A stretch of DNA of 64,000 bases from Podospora pseudocomata (lineage: Eukaryota > Ascomycota > Sordariomycetes > Sordariales > Podosporaceae): NCBI RefSeq assembly GCF_035222375.1, contig NC_085888.1, forward strand, positions 3,658,001 through 3,722,000, read 5' to 3'. Numbering within the stretch: position 1 is the first letter of the stretch; each line of letters opens with the position of its first letter. The notes under the pieces are model-generated. The model saw only the letters and a program-made list of their open reading frames with translations. It did no database searches and was not told the DNA's origin. Below, one piece after another: positions 23,671-33,745 of the stretch. Both the position numbers and the translations under genes were made by a program.

Positions 23671-25350
23671 AGGATGGTTTCTATCTCGTTTGTTGGCTGC
23701 AGAGTGATGTTAATATCTTGTACCGTAAAATGTAGCAAGTAAAACAAACTCAACTGAAATGAATTCTGATAACCAGAGCAGGTAGGTGAGGATCAAGGAA
23801 ACATGAATGGGTGACAATGGCACACCGGGTACAAGCTCTCTTCGCGGCACCCTCCAAGGTCACTACTCTCAACGCGCCTTGTGCTGCAGCCACTAAGAGG
23901 AAAGATTCACACCAGATTCCTTCCTAGCTCGGCAATCTGCCAGAGGTAGACAAGACATGGGCGGTACGTACCTATCTAACGGGCAGCCCTGTGTCCCGGC
24001 GTCCTGGTGCCAAGTTAACAGTGAAAATGGCGTGGCGATGATTGGCTGGAAAGAAAGCCGAGGTGAGCGACTGGCGGAGGTTTGATTTGATATGAACGGG
24101 CGGTTATTGGCCAGATCTGGCTTGCTCCAGCACTGCAGGTTTGTGTTTGTCGACGACGAGGTTCCAGGTTTAGGGTTACCAGAAACACCGGCGCTGGCGG
24201 GTGGATGGGGAGATGGGGCGGTGGTGACCAGAGTGAGCGGACGATGGATGGGGTTGTTGGCCCACAAAATCAAACCAGGAAAAGAGGGTTGCAGCGGGAT
24301 AGGCAAGGGTTGTCATGGAAGGGGTTCTTGCCGCGTGCCGCCGTCCACGGAACGGTACAGTTCTGTTTTGTCAGCCTCCACCACATGGACCTCAGACCAT
24401 GGCTCAAATCGACGTATGTAACATGGCCCCCGCCGTCCTGAAGAAAATATCTGCCTGCTAGCTCAATCTCATCTGCATCACAGGTGGACGCGATTGGATG
24501 GGTGTGTGGAAGGAGCGGCATTTTCACCTTACATCTATCCCTCCATCTGTTCTGTACAAGAAAAAGGCAACAGCGACGTACCTAGTTACTAGAAGGGCAA
24601 TATCTCCAGCAGCCAACAGCGTACTCGAACCCAAGCCAGATTCGAAACGTTACTCGTCCAACTTTGTTGGGTAGGTGTTGCAAGTCTGTAAACAAGTACA
24701 GTTGGGTAAGAGCCTGGCGAACGGCAACGTAAACAGCCTGGAAAGGGGGTCCTGTTCTGTACTCCTGGGTTCCCTGCCAGAGTTCATAAGTGGTCCAATG
24801 TTTGATCTTAAGCTTAAAAGAACCCCTCTTTTGAACCGCCTCGTTCTTAGTCATAGCGGGCCTTTTCAACTTGTCATTGCGTCATGAAGACTGTGGGCGA
24901 GAGTCGTGGGCCCCCAACTCCACGTCTTCGGGCTCGGTCATGATGGGTGTTGCAAAGGCCGCGCTCGGGAGAGACGCCGAAAGTGGGCTTCTTGTCCGTT
25001 TGTCACTGCTGCCCGCAGTTTGATCCGATCTTCGGTCTTCCATGTTTGGTCACCCGCATCGTGATATGCCTGCTCAAATATGCGTACATGATGCATGGAT
25101 TCATCCCACCTCCATCCCCCGTGTCTGCTCGGAAGATGTCCCGCTGCTTCGAACATAGACAGCACGGCGAACTGCTACCGGAGAAATACGGAAAGCTTTC
25201 AAATTGCCCTGAAACCCATTTTTGAGCACCTGGAAAATGCTAAAAACTCCAAAACCCATGAAATGAAATTATATACAAGAAAAGAGAACCGAGATAGAAC
25301 AGCCAGAAAAATCATATCACCCATTCATGCATAGACATTGAGTTCCACAA
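23671..25350. other. Intergenic region: NRPS promoter and sidA 3' flank
   Basis: This 1.68-kb spacer separates the sidA stop from the NRPS start, both on the minus strand. It must contain the NRPS promoter. I found no full ATCWGATAA element here, only a minimal HGATAR core (AGATAG near 25292). Several short open frames occur on both strands, but none has a start context, splice sites or domain that would support a gene. Confidence 0.5.
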
Positions 25351-27043
25351 TCACCTGGAAACTCCGAAAATAGACTCAACAATCTCGCCGGACCGTGTCG
25401 ACAGAACGGAAAGTAGGGTATCACTCAACTGGGGTGGGGGTTAGCCAAACGATACAAAACACAACGCGGAGCGCGGCAAAGAGAGGGTGTGTAGAGGAGG
25501 GGGAGAATTGGGCACTTACGCCATGGGTGCCTTCACAGCAACCTTGCAACCAAACTCCGGAGCCTTGAGCCACGGCACCGCTAGCAAAACGAACACCGTA
25601 ATCACGGCCAACCTCAATCACGCGCTTTGATGACTCTTGGGCCTTGTTGGCGCTCTCCACCACCCACCGGTCCTTTCTGGGCACGCCAATCTGCTCCTGC
25701 TCCTGCTCCTGCTCACCGGCAACGTCGAACTCGGGAAGGAGGCCATAGGCGCCCTTGAGGATGTCCACATGGGCCGTTCTCTTGTAGCCAGTGGCGCAGA
25801 TGACGAGATCCACATCCAGGTCCTCCTCGTTGAGGAGGGGGCCATCTGACACACCAGTGGTGGAGAGTCTGGCCACCTTGATGCGCAGTCCATCGCCCTT
25901 GTCCTCCACCTTGATAAGCTCTCTGCCAGCCAGAATCCTGTGGGGCCACTTCTTCTCATCTGCGCCCAACGTCCGCTTCTGGTGGTACATGGTCTCAAAG
26001 AGGTGCTCAATCAGCTCGAGGCGGACGACGCTGTAGTTGGTAGCGCGGGCTTCATGGAGAAACTTGGCCTTGTAGGCGGCGGACTTGGGGAAGATCTGGT
26101 CAATGTACTCGGGGTTGAAGATGGAGTTGATGCTGCAGTCACACGGTTAGCGAGGGGGCTTGCATGACGTCCCTGGGTCGGGATTGGGTGCTCACAAGGG
26201 GGAATCGTCACTTGGCCGGAGAAACTCGGATCTCATGACCATGTAGGTCTTGCTGTTGGGGTAGAGACTCTGGACGTTGCTGAAGATCTCGGCGGCGCTC
26301 TGGCCGGCACCAACCACGGCAACGCGAACGGGGGCCGACCTGTCGCCAAGAATTTGAGGCGCCCGTTGGGCATACTGAGACGAGTGAATAACACGGGGGT
26401 GGTGAGCGGGGAAGATGTCGGGGAGGGAGGCCTGGCCACCAGCAGCCACAATAACGTTGCGTGTGCGGTAGGTGCTGGTCACACCGGTCTTGATGTTGCG
26501 TGATGTCACCTCAAAGATCTTGGCGGGGCCGTCCTCCTGGACAGGAGCGACCGAGACCACCTCGTTCTGATAGCAGACAACGTCCTCAAAGTGGTTGGCG
26601 CACCACCGAAGATAGTCCTCAAACTCGGCGCGGGCGGGAGTGAAGGTGTCCAGGTTGATGAAGTCAACCAGTCTCTCGTTCTTGTGGAGGTAGTTGAGGA
26701 AGGTGAAATGAGAGCGGGGGTCTCTGAGAGAGGCGAGGTCCTTGACGAAGGAAATCTGCATCTTTGCGCCGGGCAGGAGCATGCCGGCGTGCCAAGCGAA
26801 CTGGGGCTGCTTCTCCAGAAAGAGGACTTTGGGGCACTGCTTGAGCTTGCCGGCCTCCATGGCGTCGTGCATAGCAATGGCAATGGCGACGCTGGCGGGG
26901 CCGAAGCCAATGCACACCAGGTCGTGCACGGCATCAACCTCTGTGGGAGTAACATATTGGCTCTTGGGGAACTGGCTGGCGCCGTTGACAAGCTGGGGGA
27001 CGGCCTCGGTCTCATCCATTGTGCTGATGCTGTGTGGTGACAT
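25351..27043 (-). CDS. sidA: L-ornithine N5-monooxygenase (siderophore biosynthesis)
   Basis: Flavin-dependent enzyme that hydroxylates the side-chain nitrogen of L-ornithine with NADPH and O2, the committed step of hydroxamate siderophore synthesis. Three exons: 27043-26196, 26132-25520 and 25428-25351. The introns (63 and 91 bp) have GTGAGC and GTAAGT donors. Joined length is 512 residues, normal for the family. The FAD-binding GFGPAS lies at residues 46-51, the NADPH-binding [10 protein letters not shown] at 243-252, and the ATGY motif at 396-399. The last exon restores the family C-terminus after GCCEGTHG, namely [22 protein letters not shown]. Reading through the last intron gives an unrelated tail, which is why I splice there. 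Residues 423-430 are an EQEQEQEQ run coded by a GAGCAG-type microsatellite. It lies upstream of the NRPS on the same strand. Five GATA-repressor elements lie 1-2 kb upstream. Confidence 0.95.
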
Positions 27044-28049
27044 GATAACCTAATGCTACTGTCGGGTTTCGGTGCCGCTATAAGCTGGTCTCTAGGAGAT
27101 GGGTAGTCTCGGGGCGCACAAGGGCAAGCAAATAGTATCGGGGAAGGAGTAAGGATGTGGGTCTGGCCGGTAAGCTGTGGCGCAACAAGGTGTGTGTGTG
27201 TCGTGTCCTCGTGTCGTGCCGATGCAGTGGCCTCCTTGGTGGATGCCGGTGCTGGTGTGTTGGGCCTGGAGATCGTCCACAACAAGATTGACGTAAGTGC
27301 CGCCGGGACGGGATGAACACCAGAAAAGGGAGGAGGGAAGGGCTCCAAGAGAAAGATGGTTTTGGTACTGGGAGGAATAAGGAGAAAACGAGGAGAAAGT
27401 CGCGGCTGGCATGAGGGCGGCCACGGCTCCCGTTTTGATACGCAGTCGTCCTGACGGCGGAGCACTGCTCATGGGGAAGGGACGAAGAAACAGGAACCTA
27501 GCGTAACCGCCTAGACCTTGCAATGAGACCACGCGATGCCCCATTTTGCCTCATGGTCGATGCGTTGAGGGGTGCAAAACAGAGTGTTGGCAGCCATTGC
27601 AGCTAGCTTGGGTCAATGTGATGCAGGGAACGTCCTGCGCCATTGCGGAGACCCTTCTTCTTCGAGCAAGCGGTGACATGATCTAATACTTCGCTGGTGG
27701 GGGGGGGGAGGGGGGATGAGAAATTTTTGATCGATTTCGGGTTGCGATTGACGGAAACGACCCCTCGCCGGTTTTCTGGGGATCGGCTTTCAGGCGATGG
27801 GGGTAACTTGATGCTCAACTTGTGTTTCTTTCCACCTGGTGCTCACTGGCTCCCCGTGGAACCGTGTTGCAACCGACGGGGCACACGGCAAACAGATCTC
27901 GTCGTGGGGTGGTGGTGTGCTGGTGTTCACGGCGGTGGTGGGTGTCCCTTTGTGAAAGGCCTGCTGCCGGTGTGGGTGTCTGGGGATGGGGACGGGCTCG
28001 TGTACTGACGCAATCTGCAAATCTTGCCAGTTCCTCAGCGTTATCTTCG

Positions 28050-28059
28050 GATCAGATAA
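28050..28059 (+). promoter_or_regulatory. SreA/SRE-type GATA element (GATCAGATAA)
   Basis: Exact match to RATCWGATAA, the site known for the iron-responsive GATA repressors SRE1 (Histoplasma) and SreA (Aspergillus). It lies about 1.0 kb upstream of the sidA start and is one of five cores within 1 kb. Confidence 0.6.
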
Positions 28060-28250
28060 GATGAAATCAGTGGAGAAGATTGGCAGTTTGTATGGGGACG
28101 GACGGGGACGGACGGGATGCCATGAGCCTATTTGCTGGCTCCAACAGTGCCCAGTTATCTCCTTCGGCGGCTAGTCCCCCTCTGGCTCCGAAGGCGGAGT
28201 CGGCTTCGCATTCTTGGCTGCCAGTCCCGGAACGAGGGAAAAAAAATTGT

Positions 28251-28260
28251 TTATCTGATC
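28251..28260 (-). promoter_or_regulatory. SreA/SRE-type GATA element (GATCAGATAA on the minus strand)
   Basis: TTATCTGATC on the plus strand is a full RATCWGATAA match on the minus strand, about 1.2 kb upstream of sidA. Confidence 0.6.
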
Positions 28261-28691
28261 GTATGACAACGGACGGCAGAGCCCCGGTTCCAGAAGCCGT
28301 GATGGTGGTGGTGCCATTCAACGTATCCGAGCCGACAGCCAACCATGGCAACGGGGGGCATGTGTTGGATCAATTCCGGATCAATTGGATCGCCCAACAT
28401 CAGGCTCTCATCCGCTCGATCGACAAATCCCTTCCACCTCAAAAGTGCGGCCGGCCATGTGTGAAACAACGGGCTCCGGGGTAAAGGAAGGCGAGACGGT
28501 CCTGATGGCTGATGACATGACCTTCCAGGTTGGGACCATCTATCTGGCAGTCGACAATGGAATGGAATTGCGCAAAATTTGACTCAACTGAGCTGGTTGT
28601 CCTTGCCCTGTCTCCGAGCCGGGTTCCACTGTGTGCTGCCGAGGAGGTACAGAGATGAAAAGTGTGGGGCTCGGTGGAGCCGCGGCAGCCT

Positions 28692-28708
28692 ATCTGATAA
28701 TCTGATAA
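28692..28708 (+). promoter_or_regulatory. Two abutting SreA/SRE-type GATA elements
   Basis: ATCTGATAATCTGATAA contains two ATCTGATAA cores sharing one base, 8 bp apart centre to centre. The second is preceded by A and fits the full RATCWGATAA consensus. Paired GATA sites are favoured by two-fingered siderophore GATA repressors. They lie about 1.65 kb upstream of sidA. Confidence 0.62.
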
Positions 28709-29040
28709 GATCAATCAGCCCCACCCCATGCCCACCTGCATCTTGGCAGCTGCTGGCGAGTGGGTGCGTCCTGGCAGAATCGGACGACTGGGATGCCAGA
28801 ATTGCCGTGTATTTGCCCTCATCCCCATCACCAGCTTTCACATGCGCCCATCTGCTGTGCCGTGTCTGCTTCTGGCAAGCCGACGTCGGCCTCGTCTCTT
28901 GCGTTCCCTGCAGTCGACCTACCTAAGGTACCGGCACACAGGCAAACCTGAGTCGGTTCCTGTTACCAAGCCTCATCCCTGCCGCCGCGACAGCACCTCT
29001 ACTGTGTAGGTACACTACGAACCTACCCCGCACCGAAAAA

Positions 29041-29049
29041 TTATCTGAT
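29041..29049 (-). promoter_or_regulatory. SreA/SRE-type GATA element (ATCAGATAA on the minus strand)
   Basis: TTATCTGAT on the plus strand matches the 9-bp core on the minus strand. It is the fifth core of the cluster, about 2.0 kb from sidA and 0.93 kb from the divergent gene at 29981, so it could serve either. Confidence 0.5.
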
Positions 29050-29980
29050 GCAGAAAAAGACACCCCCAGTCACTTCCCGAACACGGTTTGCGTCGGTTTC
29101 GCATCGTATCGCCGGTCGGTGTCGAATCTCAACAACCCACAAGATGGTTTGGGATATATTTCTTCCACTATATTCATCTTGGTTTCGCGGTTGCTAGAAA
29201 TTGGCACTTCATTGGCGCTTTCAAAACAAGCTTCTCAGGGGGTGCCAAGGAAAGCCGTTGCGGGCAGCCGCTTGGTGGCCCGATCGTTCCAAGATTGGCG
29301 CATACATCAACAGCTATATATATCAAGTACCAGAGCCTCTCTTGCTTCTCTTGTGAAAAACCGATCAGTCAATATCTCGGCATCTTATACCCCCTTCCTT
29401 GTGCGCACCCTGAAGGCTGTGTCTTTTAGCGCGACCTACAGACACAAGCGAATGTTGGTCGCGGTTTGGGATCTCCCATGAGCCCAAACTTGGACCTCAA
29501 CTCCCCAATGGTACGACACCGGTAACTTTATGCCACACTGGCTGGTCTTTTTCCACAGCCCGCAAGGCGATGTGACACTGCGTCAAGTAGACTCGCGATA
29601 CCCCAGACGGTCATTGCGGCACAAGAAGGGTGAGACCTTTCAGCTTCGGCCACGAACAAATCAGCATGCGTTTACCCTCTTCTCCACTGAAACAAAGAGA
29701 GGCGCAAGTGTAGCCCCAGCCCTCAGCCCGGGTCACCGCTTCTAAAGTCGGCAGGCTGGACGTGAAACTGTGACGTGCAAAAACTGCTTGTAATTATTCC
29801 GTCTTACGCCAAGGGGGCTCTTTATTAGAGCTGTCTCTAGAAATTTTGGGGGCCCTTGGTAGTCACCCCCTGGCGAGCCTCATATGCATTTTGGAATACA
29901 AAACAACAGGTCCCGGTTTTGCCAGGGTCTTCAAGACACCAAGCAAGTCCCAGAAATTGTCGTAGAGAAACACCACCGAC

Positions 29981-30937
29981 ATGGGGCGCCCCGAAGACCT
30001 CCCAGAGGTTGTCCCCAAACCGCCGACACCCTTGCCCGAGGTCATTGCTGATTCCGGGCCTCAGGTCATCTCTAATTACTATGTCGGTGATCCCCAACGT
30101 GTTTATGCACAGTACAAATACCCCGCCGATTATGACGATGCCCCCAAACTGCCATTCGAGCCCCCAACCCCCACAGCAGACGTCTACAGGCAAAATCAAG
30201 ATCGGCAGCCATTATGGCCACAAAGTGCAAGTGGAATGCCCTTGAGCGCCGTCAGCCCCAACAGCTCAGTGCCCTGGGAGCCCGTATCGCCGGTTGGAAA
30301 GGAAGAGTTGTATGTTGGGCCTCATCTGAAGGATGAAAAGAAGAAGACATGCGGTCTCGGCAAACGGACATTCGCCATGGTGCTGGTTGCCGTCATTGTC
30401 CTAATCGGAGCGGCAGTGGGAGGTGGTGTGGTGGGCGTGATGAGAGCAAAGCATGGCGAGAGTTCGCCGCCAAAGACTACAACACCGGCGACCAACAGGA
30501 CATCATCCGAGTGCGTGGCCTCCCCTTTTACTTTTTGTCTGTTGTCGTTTCCCCGGACTTTGCTAACTCATCACAGCAGACCAGCAGCTTCGTCTCTCGA
30601 TGATGAGACCCCAAACGTGGGATTCATGCTTCAAGCGTGGGAAGAGCCCCAATACACCGGTGACAAGACACGCGTGTATACGGAAGAAGGCTTTTACGAT
30701 TTTCCATTCATGGCGTGGAGCTACGTCTGGTTTCCAAACAAGACAGACTGCTGCCTCACATTTTGTGCCAGCCCGACCAACCACACGCCAACCGGGTGGT
30801 GGTGCGACCATCGGCGGAGGCCAAAAACGGACAAGTCGTTTGGGAGGGTGAATATCTGGTGCGGCAGAGGAAGCAACACAAGCAACCAGAGAAAGTGCAA
30901 TGAGACTCAGGCTGGAGGGGAGTGGGACAAATCGTGA
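29981..30937 (+). CDS. Single-pass membrane protein with proline-rich cytosolic part and Cys-rich outer domain
   Basis: Function unknown. Two exons, 29981-30510 and 30577-30937. The 66-bp intron (GTGCGT donor, GCTAAC branch site, TCACAG acceptor) is a multiple of three, so the frame also reads through it. Splicing gives 296 residues. Residues 1-125 are Pro/Asp/Tyr-rich without a signal peptide. A clear membrane segment (FAMVLVAVIVLIGAAVGGGV) follows a KDEKKKTCGLGKR basic stretch, so the N-terminus should face the cytosol. After a short Ser/Thr/Pro linker, the outer domain of about 100 residues holds paired cysteines (TDCCLTFC, WWCD, IWCGRG) and several N-glycosylation sequons (NKT, NHT, NTS). 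The layout resembles fungal wall sensors or receptors, but there is no WSC domain. It diverges from sidA across the GATA cluster. Confidence 0.7.
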   Translation: MGRPEDLPEVVPKPPTPLPEVIADSGPQVISNYYVGDPQRVYAQYKYPADYDDAPKLPFEPPTPTADVYRQNQDRQPLWPQSASGMPLSAVSPNSSVPWEPVSPVGKEELYVGPHLKDEKKKTCGLGKRTFAMVLVAVIVLIGAAVGGGVVGVMRAKHGESSPPKTTTPATNRTSSECVASPFTFCLLSFPRTLLTHHSRPAASSLDDETPNVGFMLQAWEEPQYTGDKTRVYTEEGFYDFPFMAWSYVWFPNKTDCCLTFCASPTNHTPTGWWCDHRRRPKTDKSFGRVNIWCGRGSNTSNQRKCNETQAGGEWDKS

Positions 30938-31542
30938 TGGGAGCAGTGGACGGGCAGTGTTGAGCTGAACAGGAGAACGTGATGATTGACGACGGCTAAT
31001 GAACTATGGTACCTATGGCTTGGCGAAGGTGGATTGACTGATGAAAGGGAGGTCAAACAACTAATTCTAGTTACGGACTAGGGACTCGTAATGTAATGAT
31101 ATTATCACGCCCAAACAGTTTATAGCAATGGTGCCCGATTGGGGCTCGAAGAAATGGAACTTTGGCAAAGAACCTTGAGCTAAATATCTCTATTTAGCGC
31201 CATCTGATGCTGACAAAAGAAACTATGATTATGCGGTGCATGCCCCCCTACTCCATAGAGGAAGACAATACAGCCTGTCCAAAGCACAACCTTACATATC
31301 CCCCACTATAAAATCAACCAAGTAAAACGCCACCCCATGCTGTCATAAGTCATCGATATGCAGGTCATTCCCCATCATAATTCATAAACGCGTCTCATCG
31401 CCTTCTGTCATTGTGGGCCGTATTACCATCAACCCTGAACTCCAACGACCCCCATAAACCCAGATTGATCCCATTCAAACAAAGGAAATCGTGCTGTCCT
31501 CTAAGCAAAGGAAAGCTCTCTCCCCTCGAGGAACAGGTATGC
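30938..31542. other. Convergent intergenic region
   Basis: This 605-bp gap lies between the 3' ends of a plus-strand and a minus-strand gene. It is moderately AT-rich and presumably holds both 3' untranslated regions and polyadenylation signals. I see no gene or repeat. Confidence 0.5.
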
Positions 31543-32394
31543 TCAAGCCACCTGCTGAGCATTGGCATTGGCACCCATGGTGCTAGTATTGTTGTTCTGA
31601 GTCTCGATGCTCCTGATGCACAAGACCCTGGCCGCATAGTCCAGAAGCAGCCTCAAGTTCATGATGACGGAAAGGTGTTCGACGGTGATCTCCACCCGCC
31701 CCTTTTCTTGGACCTCGGCGTCGACAGAGGAAGGTTTCATGAGGACTTTGGCGGTGAGCTGGGAGATAACCTCCATGATCTGGAGGAAGTGGTCTGTGCT
31801 GGGGAAAGGGGAGCCATCGTCATCCTTGGGGGGTGCGGTGAAAGATGATTTGGCCGAGGACGATTGGACCGACAAGTGACTGAAGATATCGGGCTGAAGG
31901 AGCCAGTTGAGCATGGTGGCCAGGTCCGCCTCGTCAAGGGGGGTGGACTGATGGAGGGGGTGAAGAATGTTGAGGAGTGATTGGGGAGGGGTGGTGGGTT
32001 TGGCCGTTGAAGCTTCCGTTTGCTCTTGCATGATACAGGCTTGCTCGCTCGCTGGTTCTTCTTCAGTATCTGGCTCGACCTGCTCAGCTTTGACCTCTGC
32101 TTCCGTCTCGGCCTCCCGACTTGGCCCGTCCTTTGCTGTCTCGCCCTGAGAGTCAACTTCGGGCGTTGTTACCGGTGATGACGAGGCCGAAGAAGTAGCC
32201 GAGGAAGAGATGGATGCTGGCTCGGAGGAGGATTCAGGCGGAGGTGTAGCCTCCCGTTGGAACACGGCTGGAATTTCGTCCTGCATATCGATTTCGACAC
32301 ATGGGAGCGAAAGGACTTCAAATTGCTGTTCTTGCTGCATCGCCTCCTCTTCACATAGAGACATCTTGACCAAGAGTTCGTAGAGATCCGTCAT
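31543..32394 (-). CDS. Acidic hypothetical protein
   Basis: No family recognised. As a single exon from the first ATG (MTDLYELLVKMSL) it gives 283 residues. The N-terminal 25 residues look like an amphipathic helix. Residues about 45-145 are low-complexity Ser/Glu/Pro/Thr. The C-terminal half (from LLNILHPLHQSTPLDEADLATMLNWLLQPDIF) is a more ordered, mostly helical segment ending in MNLRLLLDYAARVLCIRSIE. An upstream exon is possible: a TTTCAG acceptor at about 32412 would join in frame with an open frame starting near 32858. That extension has arginine/glycine-biased composition unlike a real N-terminus, so I keep the shorter model. No signal peptide or membrane segment. Confidence 0.6.
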   Translation of the reverse strand: MTDLYELLVKMSLCEEEAMQQEQQFEVLSLPCVEIDMQDEIPAVFQREATPPPESSSEPASISSSATSSASSSPVTTPEVDSQGETAKDGPSREAETEAEVKAEQVEPDTEEEPASEQACIMQEQTEASTAKPTTPPQSLLNILHPLHQSTPLDEADLATMLNWLLQPDIFSHLSVQSSSAKSSFTAPPKDDDGSPFPSTDHFLQIMEVISQLTAKVLMKPSSVDAEVQEKGRVEITVEHLSVIMNLRLLLDYAARVLCIRSIETQNNNTSTMGANANAQQVA

Positions 32395-33745
32395 TTCCAA
32401 ATCTTCACCGTCTGAAAGGGGGAACGAGACGCTGAGGGGGAGATCGCCATTTTCTGATAGATAATGCTAAGTACACTGTTGTTCTGAACCGCAGTGGAGA
32501 CAGAGGCAAAAGGAAGCAATGAACAAGAAAAGAAAAGCTCACTCTGACGGTAACAAGACTTGTCCCCCCTGACCAGGCGGGCAAGGGAAAGACCCCGTGG
32601 CAAGGAGAGGATGAAGCTGTGTTTCTTTACGGAGTGGTGGCCGGCTCGCTTGTTGGCAAGATCGACTTTTCTGGACCGGACCGAGAGAATGCCACGCTGG
32701 TGGCCGCCGCGGGCCACAAGGCGGCCGTCATTACCACGATGCCATGATCCTATGGCAAATTCCTGGCCCTGGCGGCGACAGTTTGGACAAGCCGGAAGTG
32801 TTCTGCCACATCCTCTTCGCCGGGCTGGGAGCGACGGTGAGACGGTGAACATGGCCATGGCCGATGAGGTTGAGGGGTTTTCACTTACAACGACAAGTGC
32901 AGGTTGACGGACCCGAACTCCTCTTCCCCCGGACGCCGGCTCGACTGCTGTAGTATAGTGGATTCATGGCTCTATCAAATTGATGGTGTTGGAGATGGAG
33001 ATATGGGGACGATGGGGCAAACATGGTGAATATTGACTACTGCTGAATGGATATATTTTGTGGGTAGGAAGGAGTCCATGGTATTTTATCATGGAAGCGG
33101 TGACGATCAAAGGGAAAAAAAAACCCTCGGACGTTGGCTACCGAGAACTAACGCATGAGGTGGCCCGTTGATTCCCAAAGCATCGCGGCAGCCCCTCAGT
33201 GGTCGATGATGCACATCAAGTCCCAACACGACGGGTGTTGATTGGTCCAGCACAGAATTCCAGCGCAGTCCAAGGCGCCAACTGCCAAGGGTTTCTGCTG
33301 ACCGCTGTCACCACTTGCACAAATGGACAGCGCCCTGACTCTGAGGCTGCCCAGATGGGCGATGTGGGATCCAATGTGTTGCATCAGGTCGAAATTGTTC
33401 AGTTCGTCTGGGGAAGACAGGGCAGTGACTGGCCCAGTGACATGAGACACAAGCAAACAATGCGACGAGCCCAACGCAAAATGACGGCACATGGATTGTT
33501 ACATTTTGGTCTAAAATTGGTGATGGCTTCAGGAATCAGGGCTGCTGACAGCTGGCCCGTTGAGAAACCTAGAATCTGGGGAACTAAACTGACAGACAGA
33601 CAACTGGAATGCCCGTGGCCAATCAGCATGCAGGGTGAACGACCCACTTAATTTTGGCATCTGGGCGCCGGAGCATCATCATCACTGGTGGCGCAACAAC
33701 TGCACCAACGGCAGCACCGCGACAATTGCATCCATCACCACGACA
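32395..33745. other. Divergent intergenic region
   Basis: This 1.35-kb stretch lies between the starts of the acidic protein (minus) and the WW/FF protein (plus). It should hold both promoters and possibly a 5'-leader intron of the minus gene (GTGAGC donor near 32550, TTTCAG acceptor near 32412 on the minus strand). The short open frames here have no support. Confidence 0.45.

Larger units (their letters stand above)
27044..29980. other. Long non-coding region between sidA and a divergent gene
   Basis: A 2.9-kb stretch lies between the sidA start (minus) and the next plus-strand gene. It holds five ATCWGATAA elements (28051-29049, listed separately), a G-rich tract near 27699-27717, and no open frame with domain or splice support. 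Such length is unusual against the other spacers here and fits a regulated promoter with a long leader. An unannotated non-coding transcript cannot be excluded. Confidence 0.5.

Noticed and set aside
24092-24527. Short open frames on both strands in the NRPS promoter region
   Set aside because: Under 110 codons, no domain, no conserved motif, no splice sites.
32391-32858. Upstream exon for the acidic protein at 31543-32394
   Set aside because: A splice pair would join in frame, but the extension is Arg/Gly-biased and looks like translated leader. Kept only as an alternative.
33635-33745. N-terminal extension of the WW/FF protein
   Set aside because: The frame is open but begins at GTG. The first ATG is at 33746, directly before the WW domain.
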